Assembly: GCF_003583935.1 (NCBI RefSeq)
Contig: NZ_QYRN01000003.1
Span: 62,001-126,000, forward strand
DNA from: Aureimonas flava
Lineage (GTDB): Bacteria; Pseudomonadota; Alphaproteobacteria; Rhizobiales; Rhizobiaceae
Length of the DNA: 64,000 bases
Direction: 5' to 3'
This document shows positions 47,345 to 56,678 of the stretch, piece by piece. The position numbers and the translations under genes are program-made. The notes under the pieces were generated by a model that saw only the letters and a program-made list of their open reading frames with translations, was not told the DNA's origin and did not search any database. Each line of letters opens with the position of its first letter. Position 1 is the stretch's first letter.

Positions 47345-48672
47345 GGGAAGCCAGCCGGAAGAAGGACCTGTCCGGCCTGGATCAGCCGCTGGTGCGCGTC
47401 AGCGGACACGTGGTGGACGTCTCGCCGCAGTCGTTCCGCGTGGCGGGGCTCAGCCCCTATGTCCGCCTCGGCGACTGCATCGTCTGCGAGGGGCCGCACG
47501 GGCCCGAGCTCGGCGAGGTGGTGCGCGTCGAGGAGGCGGCCGCGACCGTGAAACCCTTTGCGGTGCGCTTCCACAGCGGCGTGCGCACGCTCGCCTACCG
47601 CACCGGCCCCGTCACCGTCGCCCCCTCCCCGGCCTGGAAGGGACGCACGATCGACGCCTTCGGACGGCCGTGCGACGACCTCGGGCCGCTGGAGAACGGG
47701 GACGCCGAGTTCGTCACCGACAGCTTGCCGGACGCCGCCATGCGCCGCGCGCGCATACGCCAGCCGGTGCCGACCCAGGTGCGGGCGATCGACATCTTCA
47801 CGCCGCTGATCCGCGGCCAGCGCATGGGGATCTTCGCAGGCTCGGGCGTCGGCAAGTCGACGCTGATGGGCATGCTGGCGCGCGCCCCCGGCTTCGACAC
47901 GGTGGTGGTGGCGCTGGTCGGCGAACGCGGCCGCGAGGTGCGCGAGTTCCTGGAGGAGACCATGCGCGGCGAGCTGTCGCGCGTGGTCACCGTGGTGGCC
48001 ACCGGCGACGAGAGCGCCATGATGCGCCGTCTCGCCCCCAAGACCGCGATGACGGTGGCCGAATACTTCCGCGATCGGGGCGAGCATGTTCTTCTAATTG
48101 TGGATTCGGTCACCCGCCTCGCCCATGCCGCGCGCGACGTCGCGCTGGCGGCGGGCGAGCCGCCGGTGGCACGCGGCTATCCGCCGAGCGTCTTTTCCGA
48201 ACTGCCGCGCCTCCTGGAACGGGCGGGACCCGGCGCCGAGGGGAGCGGCACGATCACCGGCCTGTTCGCCGTGCTGGTGGACGGCGACGACCACAACGAA
48301 CCGGTGGCGGACGCGATCCGCGGCACGTTGGACGGCCATATCGTGCTGGACCGCGCAATCGCCGAGGAAGGGCGGTTCCCCGCGATCGATCTCCTGAAGT
48401 CGATTTCGCGCATGGCCGATCTCGCCTGGAAGCCGGAGGAGCGCGAGCTCGTCTCCCGCCTCAAGGCGATGATTGCCCGCTTCGAGGACACGCGCGATCT
48501 GCGGCTCCTGGGCGGGTATCAGCGCGGTGCCGACCCGACGCTCGACCAAGCGGTGGACCTCGTACCCCACGTCTACGGCTGCATGATGCAGCATCCGGGC
48601 GACGTGCCGGCGCAGTCGCCGTTCGACGAGCTTTCGCACCGGCTGAAGACGAGCCTGACCGGCAACGCATGA
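47341..48672 (+). CDS. fliI: Flagellum-specific ATPase FliI
   Basis: This 443-residue ATPase of the flagellar type III export apparatus resembles the F1 beta subunit. Walker A AGSGVGKST is near residues 166-174 and Walker B VLLIVDSVTRLAH near 256-268. The conserved GYPPSVFSELPRLLERAG and EGSGTITGLFAVLVDGDDHN are present. The start is GTG at 47341, overlapping the flgF stop by four bases. No fliJ follows; the candidate fliJ lies 31 kb away at 16232-16636. Confidence 0.96.
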   Translation: MREASRKKDLSGLDQPLVRVSGHVVDVSPQSFRVAGLSPYVRLGDCIVCEGPHGPELGEVVRVEEAAATVKPFAVRFHSGVRTLAYRTGPVTVAPSPAWKGRTIDAFGRPCDDLGPLENGDAEFVTDSLPDAAMRRARIRQPVPTQVRAIDIFTPLIRGQRMGIFAGSGVGKSTLMGMLARAPGFDTVVVALVGERGREVREFLEETMRGELSRVVTVVATGDESAMMRRLAPKTAMTVAEYFRDRGEHVLLIVDSVTRLAHAARDVALAAGEPPVARGYPPSVFSELPRLLERAGPGAEGSGTITGLFAVLVDGDDHNEPVADAIRGTLDGHIVLDRAIAEEGRFPAIDLLKSISRMADLAWKPEERELVSRLKAMIARFEDTRDLRLLGGYQRGADPTLDQAVDLVPHVYGCMMQHPGDVPAQSPFDELSHRLKTSLTGNA

Positions 48673-48714
48673 GGGGTGCGTGCGTTCGGGGGCCGCGCGC
48701 CGGGCCGGCGTCCG

Positions 48715-51180
48715 TCAGCCGGCCTTCGCGCTGCCGCTCTCGGCGGGACGGGCGAAACGGCCGGTCCTGAACCCTTCGCGCACGTCCATCAGGATCTTCG
48801 GCAGGTCCGACGCCGGCCGCGGCCGGGAGAACAGGAAGCCCTGCACTTCGGTGCAGCCTTCCTGCTCCAGGCGCATGAGCTGGTCCACCGTCTCCACGCC
48901 CTCGGCGATCACGCCCATGCGCATCGCCGCCCCGAGGCCCATCACCGCGCGCACGATGGCGATGTTCTCGTCGCGGCCCATGTCGCGCACGAACGACTGG
49001 TCGATCTTGATCTTGTCGAAAGGGAAGCGGCTGAGATACCCGAGCGACGAATAGCCCGTGCCGAAATCGTCCATCGACATGACGAGACCGAGCCGGCGCA
49101 GGCTCTGGAGCGTCTCCAGGACGCCCTCGGCATCGTCCAGGAACAGCGACTCGGTCACCTCGAGTTGCAGTCGCTCCGGCGCCAGCCCGCTGGACTTCAG
49201 GGCGTTCTGGACCACGGACACGATGCCCGCGCTCTTCACCTGGAGTGGCGACAGGTTGACCGAGAGCGTCAGGTTGGCAGGCCATCCGGCCGCCTGCCGG
49301 CAGGCCTCGAACAGGACGAACCGACCGAGCGGAACGATCAGGCCCATCTCTTCCATGAGCGGGATGAAGGTTCCCGGCCCTACCACGCCGCGCGTCGGAT
49401 GGCGCCAGCGCACCAGCGCCTCGAAGCCCGAGACGGCGCGGCGCCGCAGGTCCACGAACGGCTGGAAGTGCAGCTCGAACTCGTTGCGCTCGATGGCGGC
49501 GCGCAGGTCGGCGACCATCAGTTGCTTGGCCTGCAGCTCTTCGCGCAGTTCCGGCCGATAGGCCTTGAACTTGCGCAACGGCTGGGCCTTGGCCTGTTGG
49601 AGCGCGAGTTCGCAATTCTGCATGGCCCGGGCGGCGTCGAGCCCGGCCAGGCGGTCGTCGCGGCTGATCGCCACCAGGCCCACGGCCACGGCGACCGCGA
49701 GCGGGCGTCCCGCGACGCGGATCGGCCGTCCGTCCACCGCTTCCATCACCGCACGGGCAAGCCGTTGCTTGCCGCCAGGTTCGTCGCCGAGCGCCAGGAG
49801 GATGCCGAACTCGTCGCCGTCCAGCCGCGCCACCAGCGCGTCCTCGGGAACCAGCGAGCGGAACCGCTCGCCCAGCTGCCGAAGAAGATCGTCGCCGGCC
49901 GCCTGTCCGAGCGTCGCGTTCACCGTGTTGAAGTCCTCGACGTCGATGGACAGGACCAGGACCTCGCCTTCGATCGTCTCGTCGCGAAGCATCGTCTCGA
50001 GCGCGGCGTAGAAGCGCGTCCGGTTCGCGAGCCCAGTCAGGGCGTCCTGCCCCGACAGACGCTCGATCTCGCGGCTCACTGCCTGGAGGCGGGTCACGTC
50101 CTCGAAGATCACGATCGTCCCGCCGACCTGCGGGCTGGAATGGCGGCGCAGCTCGAAGGTGCGCCCGTCCGGCGCGTCACGCGTCTCGTTCTCCTGCGGC
50201 GGCGGCACCAGAAGGTGCGAAAGGAGCGGGTCGGCGTTCGGCGCGGTCGCCACCATGCCCGCCTGCATGGACGGGAAGAGCTGACTGAACGCGGCGTTGA
50301 CGCTCAGGATCTTGCCCGCGTCGTCCAGCACGCAGAAGGCCTGGGGGACGTTGTTCAGCGCGGCTTCGAACCGCTTGCGCTGGCGCTGGAGCTCGTCCTC
50401 GTGACGGCGCGCGGTTTCGCGCCGGCCGGCCGCGATCTCCTCGATCCGGTCGTCGAGCGTGATCTCCACGAACTGGATCGCCGCCTCGAGTTCGGCGATC
50501 GCGTCGCCGGTGATGGGGACGACAGCCCCTTCGCCGCTCACGCGCAGCAGGCTGGACGTCGCCTGCCGGATCGAGTTGGCGATGCTGCGCGAGAGGTAGA
50601 CGAGGATCAGGAGGCCTGCCAGGAGCCCGGCCAGGATGCCGGCCGTGACCACGCGCTTCAGCTCGTCCGAACGCGCCGTGGCGTCGCTGCGCAGCGAGTC
50701 CACGCCATGCCGGAGGTCGTGGGCGATCCCGTTGAGGCGCGAGACGATCTCCGACATCTCGCGACGCACGAGGCGCAGCGTGACGTCGCCGTCCGCGAGG
50801 CGCAGGCGGTTGATGCTGTAGTCCAGTTCGTCGAACTTGGCGGCGACCGAACGGCCGTCCATCGTCACCATGCGCAGCTCGGCCATCACCTTGGACAGGC
50901 CGTCCGCGAGCTGCGCGGTTTCCTCGCGCGTGACGATCCGGGCGGCGTCGCCGCGGCGCTGCTGCTCGAACCGGTCGGCCAGCTCGTCCGCGCGGATCGC
51001 TGCGGCTTCGACGCGCGCGAGCGGGTTGGCGCTTTCGCGGACCACGCGCTCGGAGGCCTCCACCAGCGCTCCGCTGCTGCGATCGATCGTCAAGGCAAAC
51101 CCGGCGCCCAAGAGCCCGAGAACCAGTCCGCTCGCCAGAAGCTTGGCATTGATGGACATGAACGACCGTGTCTCTCGCAT
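48715..51180 (-). CDS. Membrane GGDEF-EAL protein, probable c-di-GMP phosphodiesterase
   Basis: This 821-residue protein has a membrane helix near the N-terminus (about 13-32), a helical periplasmic domain and a second helix (about 177-197). A PAS-like segment follows (about 285-390), then GGDEF and EAL domains. The GGDEF site reads DGDEF near residue 450, with Asp in place of the first Gly, so cyclase activity is doubtful. The EAL domain keeps FEALVRW near 586, VNLSPLQ, VTESLF, DDFGTGYSSL, IKIDQSFV and AEGVET, so phosphodiesterase activity is likely. Seven residues could be trimmed if the ATG at 51159 is used. It lies 42 bases beyond fliI, convergent to it, suggesting a link to the motile/sessile switch. 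Confidence 0.88.
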   Translation of the reverse strand: MRETRSFMSINAKLLASGLVLGLLGAGFALTIDRSSGALVEASERVVRESANPLARVEAAAIRADELADRFEQQRRGDAARIVTREETAQLADGLSKVMAELRMVTMDGRSVAAKFDELDYSINRLRLADGDVTLRLVRREMSEIVSRLNGIAHDLRHGVDSLRSDATARSDELKRVVTAGILAGLLAGLLILVYLSRSIANSIRQATSSLLRVSGEGAVVPITGDAIAELEAAIQFVEITLDDRIEEIAAGRRETARRHEDELQRQRKRFEAALNNVPQAFCVLDDAGKILSVNAAFSQLFPSMQAGMVATAPNADPLLSHLLVPPPQENETRDAPDGRTFELRRHSSPQVGGTIVIFEDVTRLQAVSREIERLSGQDALTGLANRTRFYAALETMLRDETIEGEVLVLSIDVEDFNTVNATLGQAAGDDLLRQLGERFRSLVPEDALVARLDGDEFGILLALGDEPGGKQRLARAVMEAVDGRPIRVAGRPLAVAVAVGLVAISRDDRLAGLDAARAMQNCELALQQAKAQPLRKFKAYRPELREELQAKQLMVADLRAAIERNEFELHFQPFVDLRRRAVSGFEALVRWRHPTRGVVGPGTFIPLMEEMGLIVPLGRFVLFEACRQAAGWPANLTLSVNLSPLQVKSAGIVSVVQNALKSSGLAPERLQLEVTESLFLDDAEGVLETLQSLRRLGLVMSMDDFGTGYSSLGYLSRFPFDKIKIDQSFVRDMGRDENIAIVRAVMGLGAAMRMGVIAEGVETVDQLMRLEQEGCTEVQGFLFSRPRPASDLPKILMDVREGFRTGRFARPAESGSAKAG

Positions 51181-51436
51181 ACGGGGAATGCCGGCGGCCC
51201 GGATCCCGTGAATCGGCTGCTTGATTCAAATTGTAGCTGGCGCACGTTATGGTTCCGTTACTCTACCGTATGTCGGCAACAACCAGCGGTTCGATAGGCG
51301 CGACCCAAGGACACGGTTCGGGCTTAAATTTCCGCAAGGTCCCGGCCCGGACTTGTGGCGCGCGACGAATTGAGCCAATCCCCGTTCGCCTCGCGCCGGG
51401 CATGGAATTGGGCGGCGGCGGAATGTGCGGGTACCG

Positions 51437-54028
51437 ATGAGCGTGGAAGCGGAAATCACGGAATCTGCGGCCGCGCCGCGTTCGGGACGCGGCTGGAAGA
51501 CCTGGGTGCCGGTGGGCATCGGGCTGGCCATCACGGTGGTGGCCTTCGCCACCCTGCACACCATGATGTCCACCCTCTCCCTCGGTCAGATCCACGAGGC
51601 GGTGACGAGCGTTCCGGCACCGGCTCTCCTTTTGGCCGTGTTCTTCACCGTGGTCAGCTTCGCGGCCGTCTCCCTCTACGACGTCGTGGCGGTGGAGACG
51701 ATCGCGCCCGGCCGCGTGTCGCGTCCCGTGGCGGCGACCGTGGGTGCGGCGGGCTACGCCATCTCCAACGCGCTCGGCTTCCCGCTGCTGACCGGCGGCG
51801 CGCTGCGCTATCACGCCTACAAGTCGGGCGGCATCGAACTCGCCGACATCGGCCGGATCGTCGGCACGTCCTGGTTCGCCTTGTGGTTCGCCCTCGCGAT
51901 CATGCTCGGGATCGCCCTGATGGTGGATCCGAGCGGCATCCCGTTCCTGCGCGACCTCGACCACCGCGTCGACCTGATCCTCGGCATCGTCATCGTCGCG
52001 CTGGTGGCGCTGTTCGTGGCCTGGCTTTCGCGGGGCGCGCGAGAAGTCCGCATCGGTCGCTTCCACATGGCGCTGCCGTCGCATCGCGGCGCCCTGGTGC
52101 AGCTCGTGGCCGGCATCGTCGACGTCGGCGCGGCGGCAGCCGTGCTCTACGTGCTGATGCCGCCCGGCACGGTCGGCAGCTTCCTCCTGTTCTCCCTGGT
52201 CTTCGCCGTCGCCACCGTGGTCGGCGTCGCATCCTCGGCGCCCGGCGGCCTCGGCGCCTTCGAGGCGACGCTCCTGGTCACGCTGGGCCTGTCCGACCGG
52301 GCGGACGTCGTGGCCGCCCTGGTGCTCTACCGCCTGATCTACACCGTGCTGCCGCTGGTCGTGACCGTGGTCGGCCTCGCGGTCATCGAGGTGTTCCGGC
52401 GCCGGGGCGTCGTCGCGGGGCCGGCCAAGGAACTGGCGCGTGCGGTGGAGCCGATCGTCCCACCGGCCGTCGCCGCCCTGACCTTCGGCGGCGGCCTGGT
52501 GCTGCTCGCCTCGGGCGTGCTCCCGAGCGTCGCCACGCGCATCGGCATCCTGGGCGACATCGTGCCCCTCCCCTTCATCGAGATGTCGCAGCTCGCCGCG
52601 AGCTTCGTGGGCGTCGCGCTGCTGATCGTCGCGCGGGGCCTGGCCAAACGGCTGTGGCGGGCCTGGGTCGTGTCGCTGGCGCTGCTTCTGGCGGGCGCGG
52701 TCTTCGCCCTGTCCCGAGGCCTCGACTGGGAGGAGGCCGTGCTCCTGGTGATCCAGGCCACGCTCCTGCTCGGCTTCCGCCGCGCCTTCTACCGCCGTTC
52801 GGTGCTCAACCCCTTCGCCCTCACCTGGAGCTGGCTTGCCGCCGTGCTCGCCACGGTGATGGCCTCGATCTGGCTCGGCTTCTTCGCCTATCGCCACGTC
52901 GAGTACGCCAACACCATGTGGTGGGACTTCGCGCTGGACGCCGACGCGCCCCGCTTCCTGCGGGCGAGCGTCGTCGCCATCGCCATCGTCGCGGCCGTCG
53001 GGCTCGACGTCGCCATCCATCGGCGCACGGAGCGCATCCAGCGGTTCAGCGCCATTCCGCCCGAGGTCGCGCCCATCGTCGCCGGCCACCCGTCCACGGT
53101 CGCCTGGCTCGCGCTTCTCGGCGACAAGCGGTTCCTGTTCTCGCCCGACCGGCGCGGCTTCGTGATGTATGCCCGGTCCGGCGGCAGCCTGGTGGCGCTC
53201 GGCGAGCCGGTCGGCCCGCCGGACGTCGTGGCCGAACTCGCCTGGAGCTTCCGCGACCTCGCCGACCGGCAGGCGGAGCGGACGGTGTTCTACCAGGTCG
53301 GACCGCAGAGCCTTCCGCTGTTCCTCGACATGGGGCTGTCGGCCCTGAAGCTCGGCGAGGTCGCCCGCGTCGACCTGCCGGCCTTCAAGCTCGAGGGGCA
53401 GAAGATGCAGAACCTGCGCACCGCGATCCGGCGTGCGGAGCGCGAGGGGCTGGAGTTCGAGATCATCGGCCCCGAGACCGTCCAGGCCGAGATGGACGAG
53501 CTGCGCGCCGTGTCCGACGCCTGGCTCCAGAGCAAGTCCGGTTCGGAGAAGGGCTTCTCCCTCGGCTACTTCGACGAGAAGTATCTCGGCCATTTCGACA
53601 TGGCGATCCTGCGCAAGGACGGGGCCGTGGTCGCCTTCGCCAACCTGTGGCGCGGGTCCGGCAAGGAGGAGCTGTCGATCGACCTGATGCGCTTCCTGCC
53701 CGACGTGTCGCGCGTGCTGATGGACGTGCTGTTCGCCAAGCTTCTGATGTACGGCAAGGACGAGGGCTACCGCTGGTTCAACCTCGGCGCGGCGCCGCTG
53801 TCGGGGCTGGTGGACCGTCGAGGCGCCTCGCGCTGGAACCGTTTCGGCTCCTTCCTGTATCGACGCGGCGGCAACTTCTACCATTTCGATGGCCTGAAGG
53901 GGTTCAAGCAGAAGTTCAACCCGGTGTGGACTCCGCACTACCTGATCTGCCCCGGCGGCTTCGACACGGCCAAGTGCCTGGTCGACGTCACCGCGCTGAT
54001 CTCCGGTCGACCGAAGCAGGATTCATGA
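51437..54028 (+). CDS. mprF: Phosphatidylglycerol lysyltransferase MprF (LpiA-like)
   Basis: This 863-residue protein has an N-terminal flippase domain with many membrane helices (about residues 25-560) and a C-terminal cytosolic GNAT-like transferase (about 570-860). The latter contains RTAIRRAEREGLEFEIIG, KGFSLGYFDEKYLGHFDMAI and EGYRWFNLGAAPLSGL. It adds lysine from Lys-tRNA to phosphatidylglycerol and flips the product outward, lowering surface charge; in rhizobia lpiA is acid-induced. The ATG at 51437 is preferred over a GTG four codons upstream. The stop overlaps acvB by four bases, the conserved lpiA-acvB pairing. Confidence 0.93.
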   Translation: MSVEAEITESAAAPRSGRGWKTWVPVGIGLAITVVAFATLHTMMSTLSLGQIHEAVTSVPAPALLLAVFFTVVSFAAVSLYDVVAVETIAPGRVSRPVAATVGAAGYAISNALGFPLLTGGALRYHAYKSGGIELADIGRIVGTSWFALWFALAIMLGIALMVDPSGIPFLRDLDHRVDLILGIVIVALVALFVAWLSRGAREVRIGRFHMALPSHRGALVQLVAGIVDVGAAAAVLYVLMPPGTVGSFLLFSLVFAVATVVGVASSAPGGLGAFEATLLVTLGLSDRADVVAALVLYRLIYTVLPLVVTVVGLAVIEVFRRRGVVAGPAKELARAVEPIVPPAVAALTFGGGLVLLASGVLPSVATRIGILGDIVPLPFIEMSQLAASFVGVALLIVARGLAKRLWRAWVVSLALLLAGAVFALSRGLDWEEAVLLVIQATLLLGFRRAFYRRSVLNPFALTWSWLAAVLATVMASIWLGFFAYRHVEYANTMWWDFALDADAPRFLRASVVAIAIVAAVGLDVAIHRRTERIQRFSAIPPEVAPIVAGHPSTVAWLALLGDKRFLFSPDRRGFVMYARSGGSLVALGEPVGPPDVVAELAWSFRDLADRQAERTVFYQVGPQSLPLFLDMGLSALKLGEVARVDLPAFKLEGQKMQNLRTAIRRAEREGLEFEIIGPETVQAEMDELRAVSDAWLQSKSGSEKGFSLGYFDEKYLGHFDMAILRKDGAVVAFANLWRGSGKEELSIDLMRFLPDVSRVLMDVLFAKLLMYGKDEGYRWFNLGAAPLSGLVDRRGASRWNRFGSFLYRRGGNFYHFDGLKGFKQKFNPVWTPHYLICPGGFDTAKCLVDVTALISGRPKQDS

Positions 54029-55455
54029 AGCGCACCTTTTCCGTTCTGTCCGCCGCCGTCGCCCTGATGCTGCTGGGCGGCGCGAGCTCCGCCCTTCTCG
54101 CCTCCCGCGCGCTGGATCAGGCGGCCGGAAGCCTGTCCGCCGCGCGCATCTCCTACGAGAACCTCCAGGACGTCGACGTGCTGGCGCCCGACGACGACGC
54201 GGGCGGGCTCGTGGTGCTCCTGTCCGACCGGGGCGGCATCACGGCCGCCGACCGCGACCTCGCGTCCCGGCTCGTGTCCGAGGGGCTGATCGTGATCCCC
54301 GTGGACCTCGACCGCTGGCGCGCCGCGCTGGAGACCGAGGCGGGTCCCGACGGCGAGTGCCTCTATCTCGGGTCCGACCTCGAAGGCATCGCCAAGGAGG
54401 CGCTGCGCGCGCTCGAACTGGACACCTATTTCCATCCCGTGGTGGTCGGACGGGGCGAGGGCGGCACGCTCGCCTATGCCGCCGTGGCCGACGCGCCGGC
54501 CGCGACGCTCGCCGGCGGCGTCGCGCTGGATTCCCCGCCCGCCGCCCACAGCCGCGTCCCGGTCTGCGAGGGCGCCACGGCGACGCCCGCCGGGACCGGA
54601 AGCTTCGCCTACGATCGCGGCGCGGACCTGCCCGCACCCTTCACCTTCGTCGCCGCCGAGGGCACCGAGATCGCCACCGCGATGAAGGCCCCGATGCGGG
54701 CCGGCCAGTCGGCGGTCGCAGAGCCCGAGGCGCGCCTCGCGGCGACCACGCAGGCCACCCTCTCGATCGCCGACGCCGACCGGACGGAGCTTCCCATCGT
54801 TGTGGGCAAGCCCAAGGGCGCGCCCAAGGGCGTCGTGGTCTTCTTCTCCGGCGACGGCGGCTGGCGCGACCTCGACAAGACGATCGGCGACTGGCTCACC
54901 GCCGAAGGCATCGAGGTGATCGGCGTCGATTCGCTGCGCTACTTCTGGTCGGAGAAGACCGCCAAGGAGATGGCCGACGACATCGGCTCGATGCTCGCCA
55001 ACGCCAAGCCGGCGCCCGACGTGCCGATCGGCCTCCTGGGATATTCGTTCGGTGCGGACACCCTGCCCTTCGCGATCCGCGAACTGGCTCCCGAATGGTC
55101 CAAGCGCGTCTCGCTGATCGGCCTGCTCGCCCCATCCATCGAGACCGGCTTCCAGATCTCCGTCGGCGGCTGGCTCGGCATGTCGACCGGCGACAGCGAC
55201 GTGGTCGCGGCCGCCGCCGGCCTGCCCGCCGACCGCGTGCTCTGCATCTACGGGACGGACGACGACGGCAGCGCCTGCGTGGAACCGAGGCTCGCCGCCT
55301 TCACCAAGCTTCCCATCGAAGGGGGGCACCATTTCGACGGCAATTACGACGCGCTGGCCGCCCGCATCCTGGCAGCCCTGCGCGCCGGCCCGCAGGCCGC
55401 GCTGGCGACCCCGCCGACGCCCGCCGGACCGCCCGCGCCCCCATCCGCGAACTGA
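54025..55455 (+). CDS. acvB: AcvB/VirJ-family lysyl-phosphatidylglycerol hydrolase
   Basis: This 476-residue exported alpha/beta-hydrolase has a signal or anchor helix (about 9-28). An N-terminal VirJ-like domain lacks the nucleophile (GRGEGG where an elbow is expected). The C-terminal VirJ domain has FFSGDGGWRDLDKTIGDWL, the nucleophile elbow GYSFGAD with Ser341, and HHFDGNYDAL near the end. This two-domain form fits AcvB rather than the shorter VirJ. Agrobacterium AcvB degrades lysyl-phosphatidylglycerol in the periplasm, so synthesis and removal of the lipid are encoded together. The Pro/Ala-rich C-terminus is disordered. Confidence 0.9.
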   Translation: MKRTFSVLSAAVALMLLGGASSALLASRALDQAAGSLSAARISYENLQDVDVLAPDDDAGGLVVLLSDRGGITAADRDLASRLVSEGLIVIPVDLDRWRAALETEAGPDGECLYLGSDLEGIAKEALRALELDTYFHPVVVGRGEGGTLAYAAVADAPAATLAGGVALDSPPAAHSRVPVCEGATATPAGTGSFAYDRGADLPAPFTFVAAEGTEIATAMKAPMRAGQSAVAEPEARLAATTQATLSIADADRTELPIVVGKPKGAPKGVVVFFSGDGGWRDLDKTIGDWLTAEGIEVIGVDSLRYFWSEKTAKEMADDIGSMLANAKPAPDVPIGLLGYSFGADTLPFAIRELAPEWSKRVSLIGLLAPSIETGFQISVGGWLGMSTGDSDVVAAAAGLPADRVLCIYGTDDDGSACVEPRLAAFTKLPIEGGHHFDGNYDALAARILAALRAGPQAALATPPTPAGPPAPPSAN

Positions 55456-55486
55456 GGCGCGGCCCGGCGGGCTCCTCGGACGGGCT

Positions 55487-56269
55487 TCAAGGCATCAACT
55501 GACCGCCATTGACCTCGAGGATCTGGCCGGTGACGTAGCCGGACAGGCTGCCGGCGGCGAGGAACAGGTAGGCCGGGGCGCAGTCCTCGGCCGTGCCGAG
55601 GCGCTTGAGCGGAATGGCGTCGGCCGTCGCGTCGAGCTTCGCCTTGGACGAATAGCGCCGGTGGAAGTCCGTCATGATCGTGCCCGGCGACACGGCGTTG
55701 ACGCGGATGCCGTCCGGCGCCAGTTCCTTGGCCAGGGTCTTGGTCCAGGCGGACACGAAGGCCTTGGCGCCCGAATACAGCGCCGAGCCGGCACTGCCGC
55801 CGGAGCGACCGGAGATCGACACCGTGTTGACGATCGAAGCGCCTTCGCTCCGGCGCAAAGCCGGCAGCAGGGCGCCCGTGAGCGCCACCACCGAGCGGAT
55901 ATTCAGATCCAGCACGTGGTCGTAGTCCTCGCGCGTCTCCGTGCCTGCGGGAACGCGCCCGCCCATCGTGCCTGCGTTGTTCACCAGGACGTCGACCGTG
56001 CCGGTCCGCGCCAGGATCTCGCGGGCGAGCTCCTGGCCGCCCTCGGGCCGCGAAAGGTCCTCCGTCAGGAGCGTCAGCCGCGGCCGCGCGCCGGCCGGGA
56101 GCCTGGCCAGGAGGTCGCCCTCCACATGCGACAGGTCGCGCCCGGCATGCACGAGGACCTCCGCCCCGCAGCGCAGGAAGGCGACGGCCACCGCCGCGCC
56201 GATGCCCCGTCCCGCCCCGGTCACCACCACCGTCCGGTTCTCGAACAGCCTCGAATCGAATCCGATCAT
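55487..56269 (-). CDS. Short-chain dehydrogenase/reductase (FabG-like)
   Basis: This 260-residue classical SDR has the nucleotide motif TGAGRGIG at residues 17-24, NNAG near 96, the catalytic Ser in TVSISGRSGG and the YSGAK catalytic pair near 165. NAVSPGTIMTDF follows. It probably uses NADP(H); an Arg follows the first Gly-rich turn. The substrate is unknown; it is annotated FabG-like by similarity of pattern only. It stands alone, convergent to acvB and followed upstream by the DUF423 gene. Confidence 0.88.
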   Translation of the reverse strand: MIGFDSRLFENRTVVVTGAGRGIGAAVAVAFLRCGAEVLVHAGRDLSHVEGDLLARLPAGARPRLTLLTEDLSRPEGGQELAREILARTGTVDVLVNNAGTMGGRVPAGTETREDYDHVLDLNIRSVVALTGALLPALRRSEGASIVNTVSISGRSGGSAGSALYSGAKAFVSAWTKTLAKELAPDGIRVNAVSPGTIMTDFHRRYSSKAKLDATADAIPLKRLGTAEDCAPAYLFLAAGSLSGYVTGQILEVNGGQLMP

Positions 56270-56315
56270 GCCTGCCTCCTCGTCCGCCGCATGGGACCGG
56301 GCGCGCCGCCGTGCG

Positions 56316-56678
56316 TCAAGCCGGCCGGCGCGGCACGAGGGCGAGCACCGCGACGGCGAGCCACGCGAGGATCAGCACGCTGCCGCCGATGGGCGCCGCG
56401 TTGGCGAAGAGGCGCTCGCCGCCGACCGCGCGCATGGCGAGGTCGCCCGAGAACAGGATCGTGCCGAGGATCATCAGCCCACCGGCCACGGTCCGCCCCC
56501 GCAGGGCGCCGGGCGGGACGAGGCCGAGCGCGAGCAGCGCGGGCGCATGGACGAAGGCGATCGCCGCCGCGATGGCGACGAGGTTGGCCTGCGCACCGCC
56601 ATGGGCCGCAAAGGCCGCCCCGGCCGTGCCCGCGGCGCCCAGCAGGCCGGCCGCCGCCACGAGGCTGCGCGCCGTCAC
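56316..56678 (-). CDS. DUF423 small membrane protein
   Basis: This 120-residue protein has four predicted membrane helices, with the DUF423 opening GLLGAAGTAGAAFAAHG and later GTILFSGDLAMRAVGG. Function unknown. It starts with GTG at 56678, overlapping the mnhG stop by four bases, so it is translated with the Mrp antiporter operon. This coupling hints at a role tied to the antiporter or ion homeostasis, but it may be incidental. Confidence 0.85.
   Translation of the reverse strand: MTARSLVAAAGLLGAAGTAGAAFAAHGGAQANLVAIAAAIAFVHAPALLALGLVPPGALRGRTVAGGLMILGTILFSGDLAMRAVGGERLFANAAPIGGSVLILAWLAVAVLALVPRRPA

Noticed and set aside
48676-51297. 873-codon open frame antisense to the GGDEF-EAL gene
   Set aside because: Shadow frame; it lacks a domain pattern, while the minus-strand product has clear catalytic motifs.
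51263-53938. 891-codon open frame antisense to mprF
   Set aside because: It is a long stop-free frame in GC-rich DNA with repetitive His/Arg/Gly/Glu composition, and it lies fully opposite a well-supported gene.
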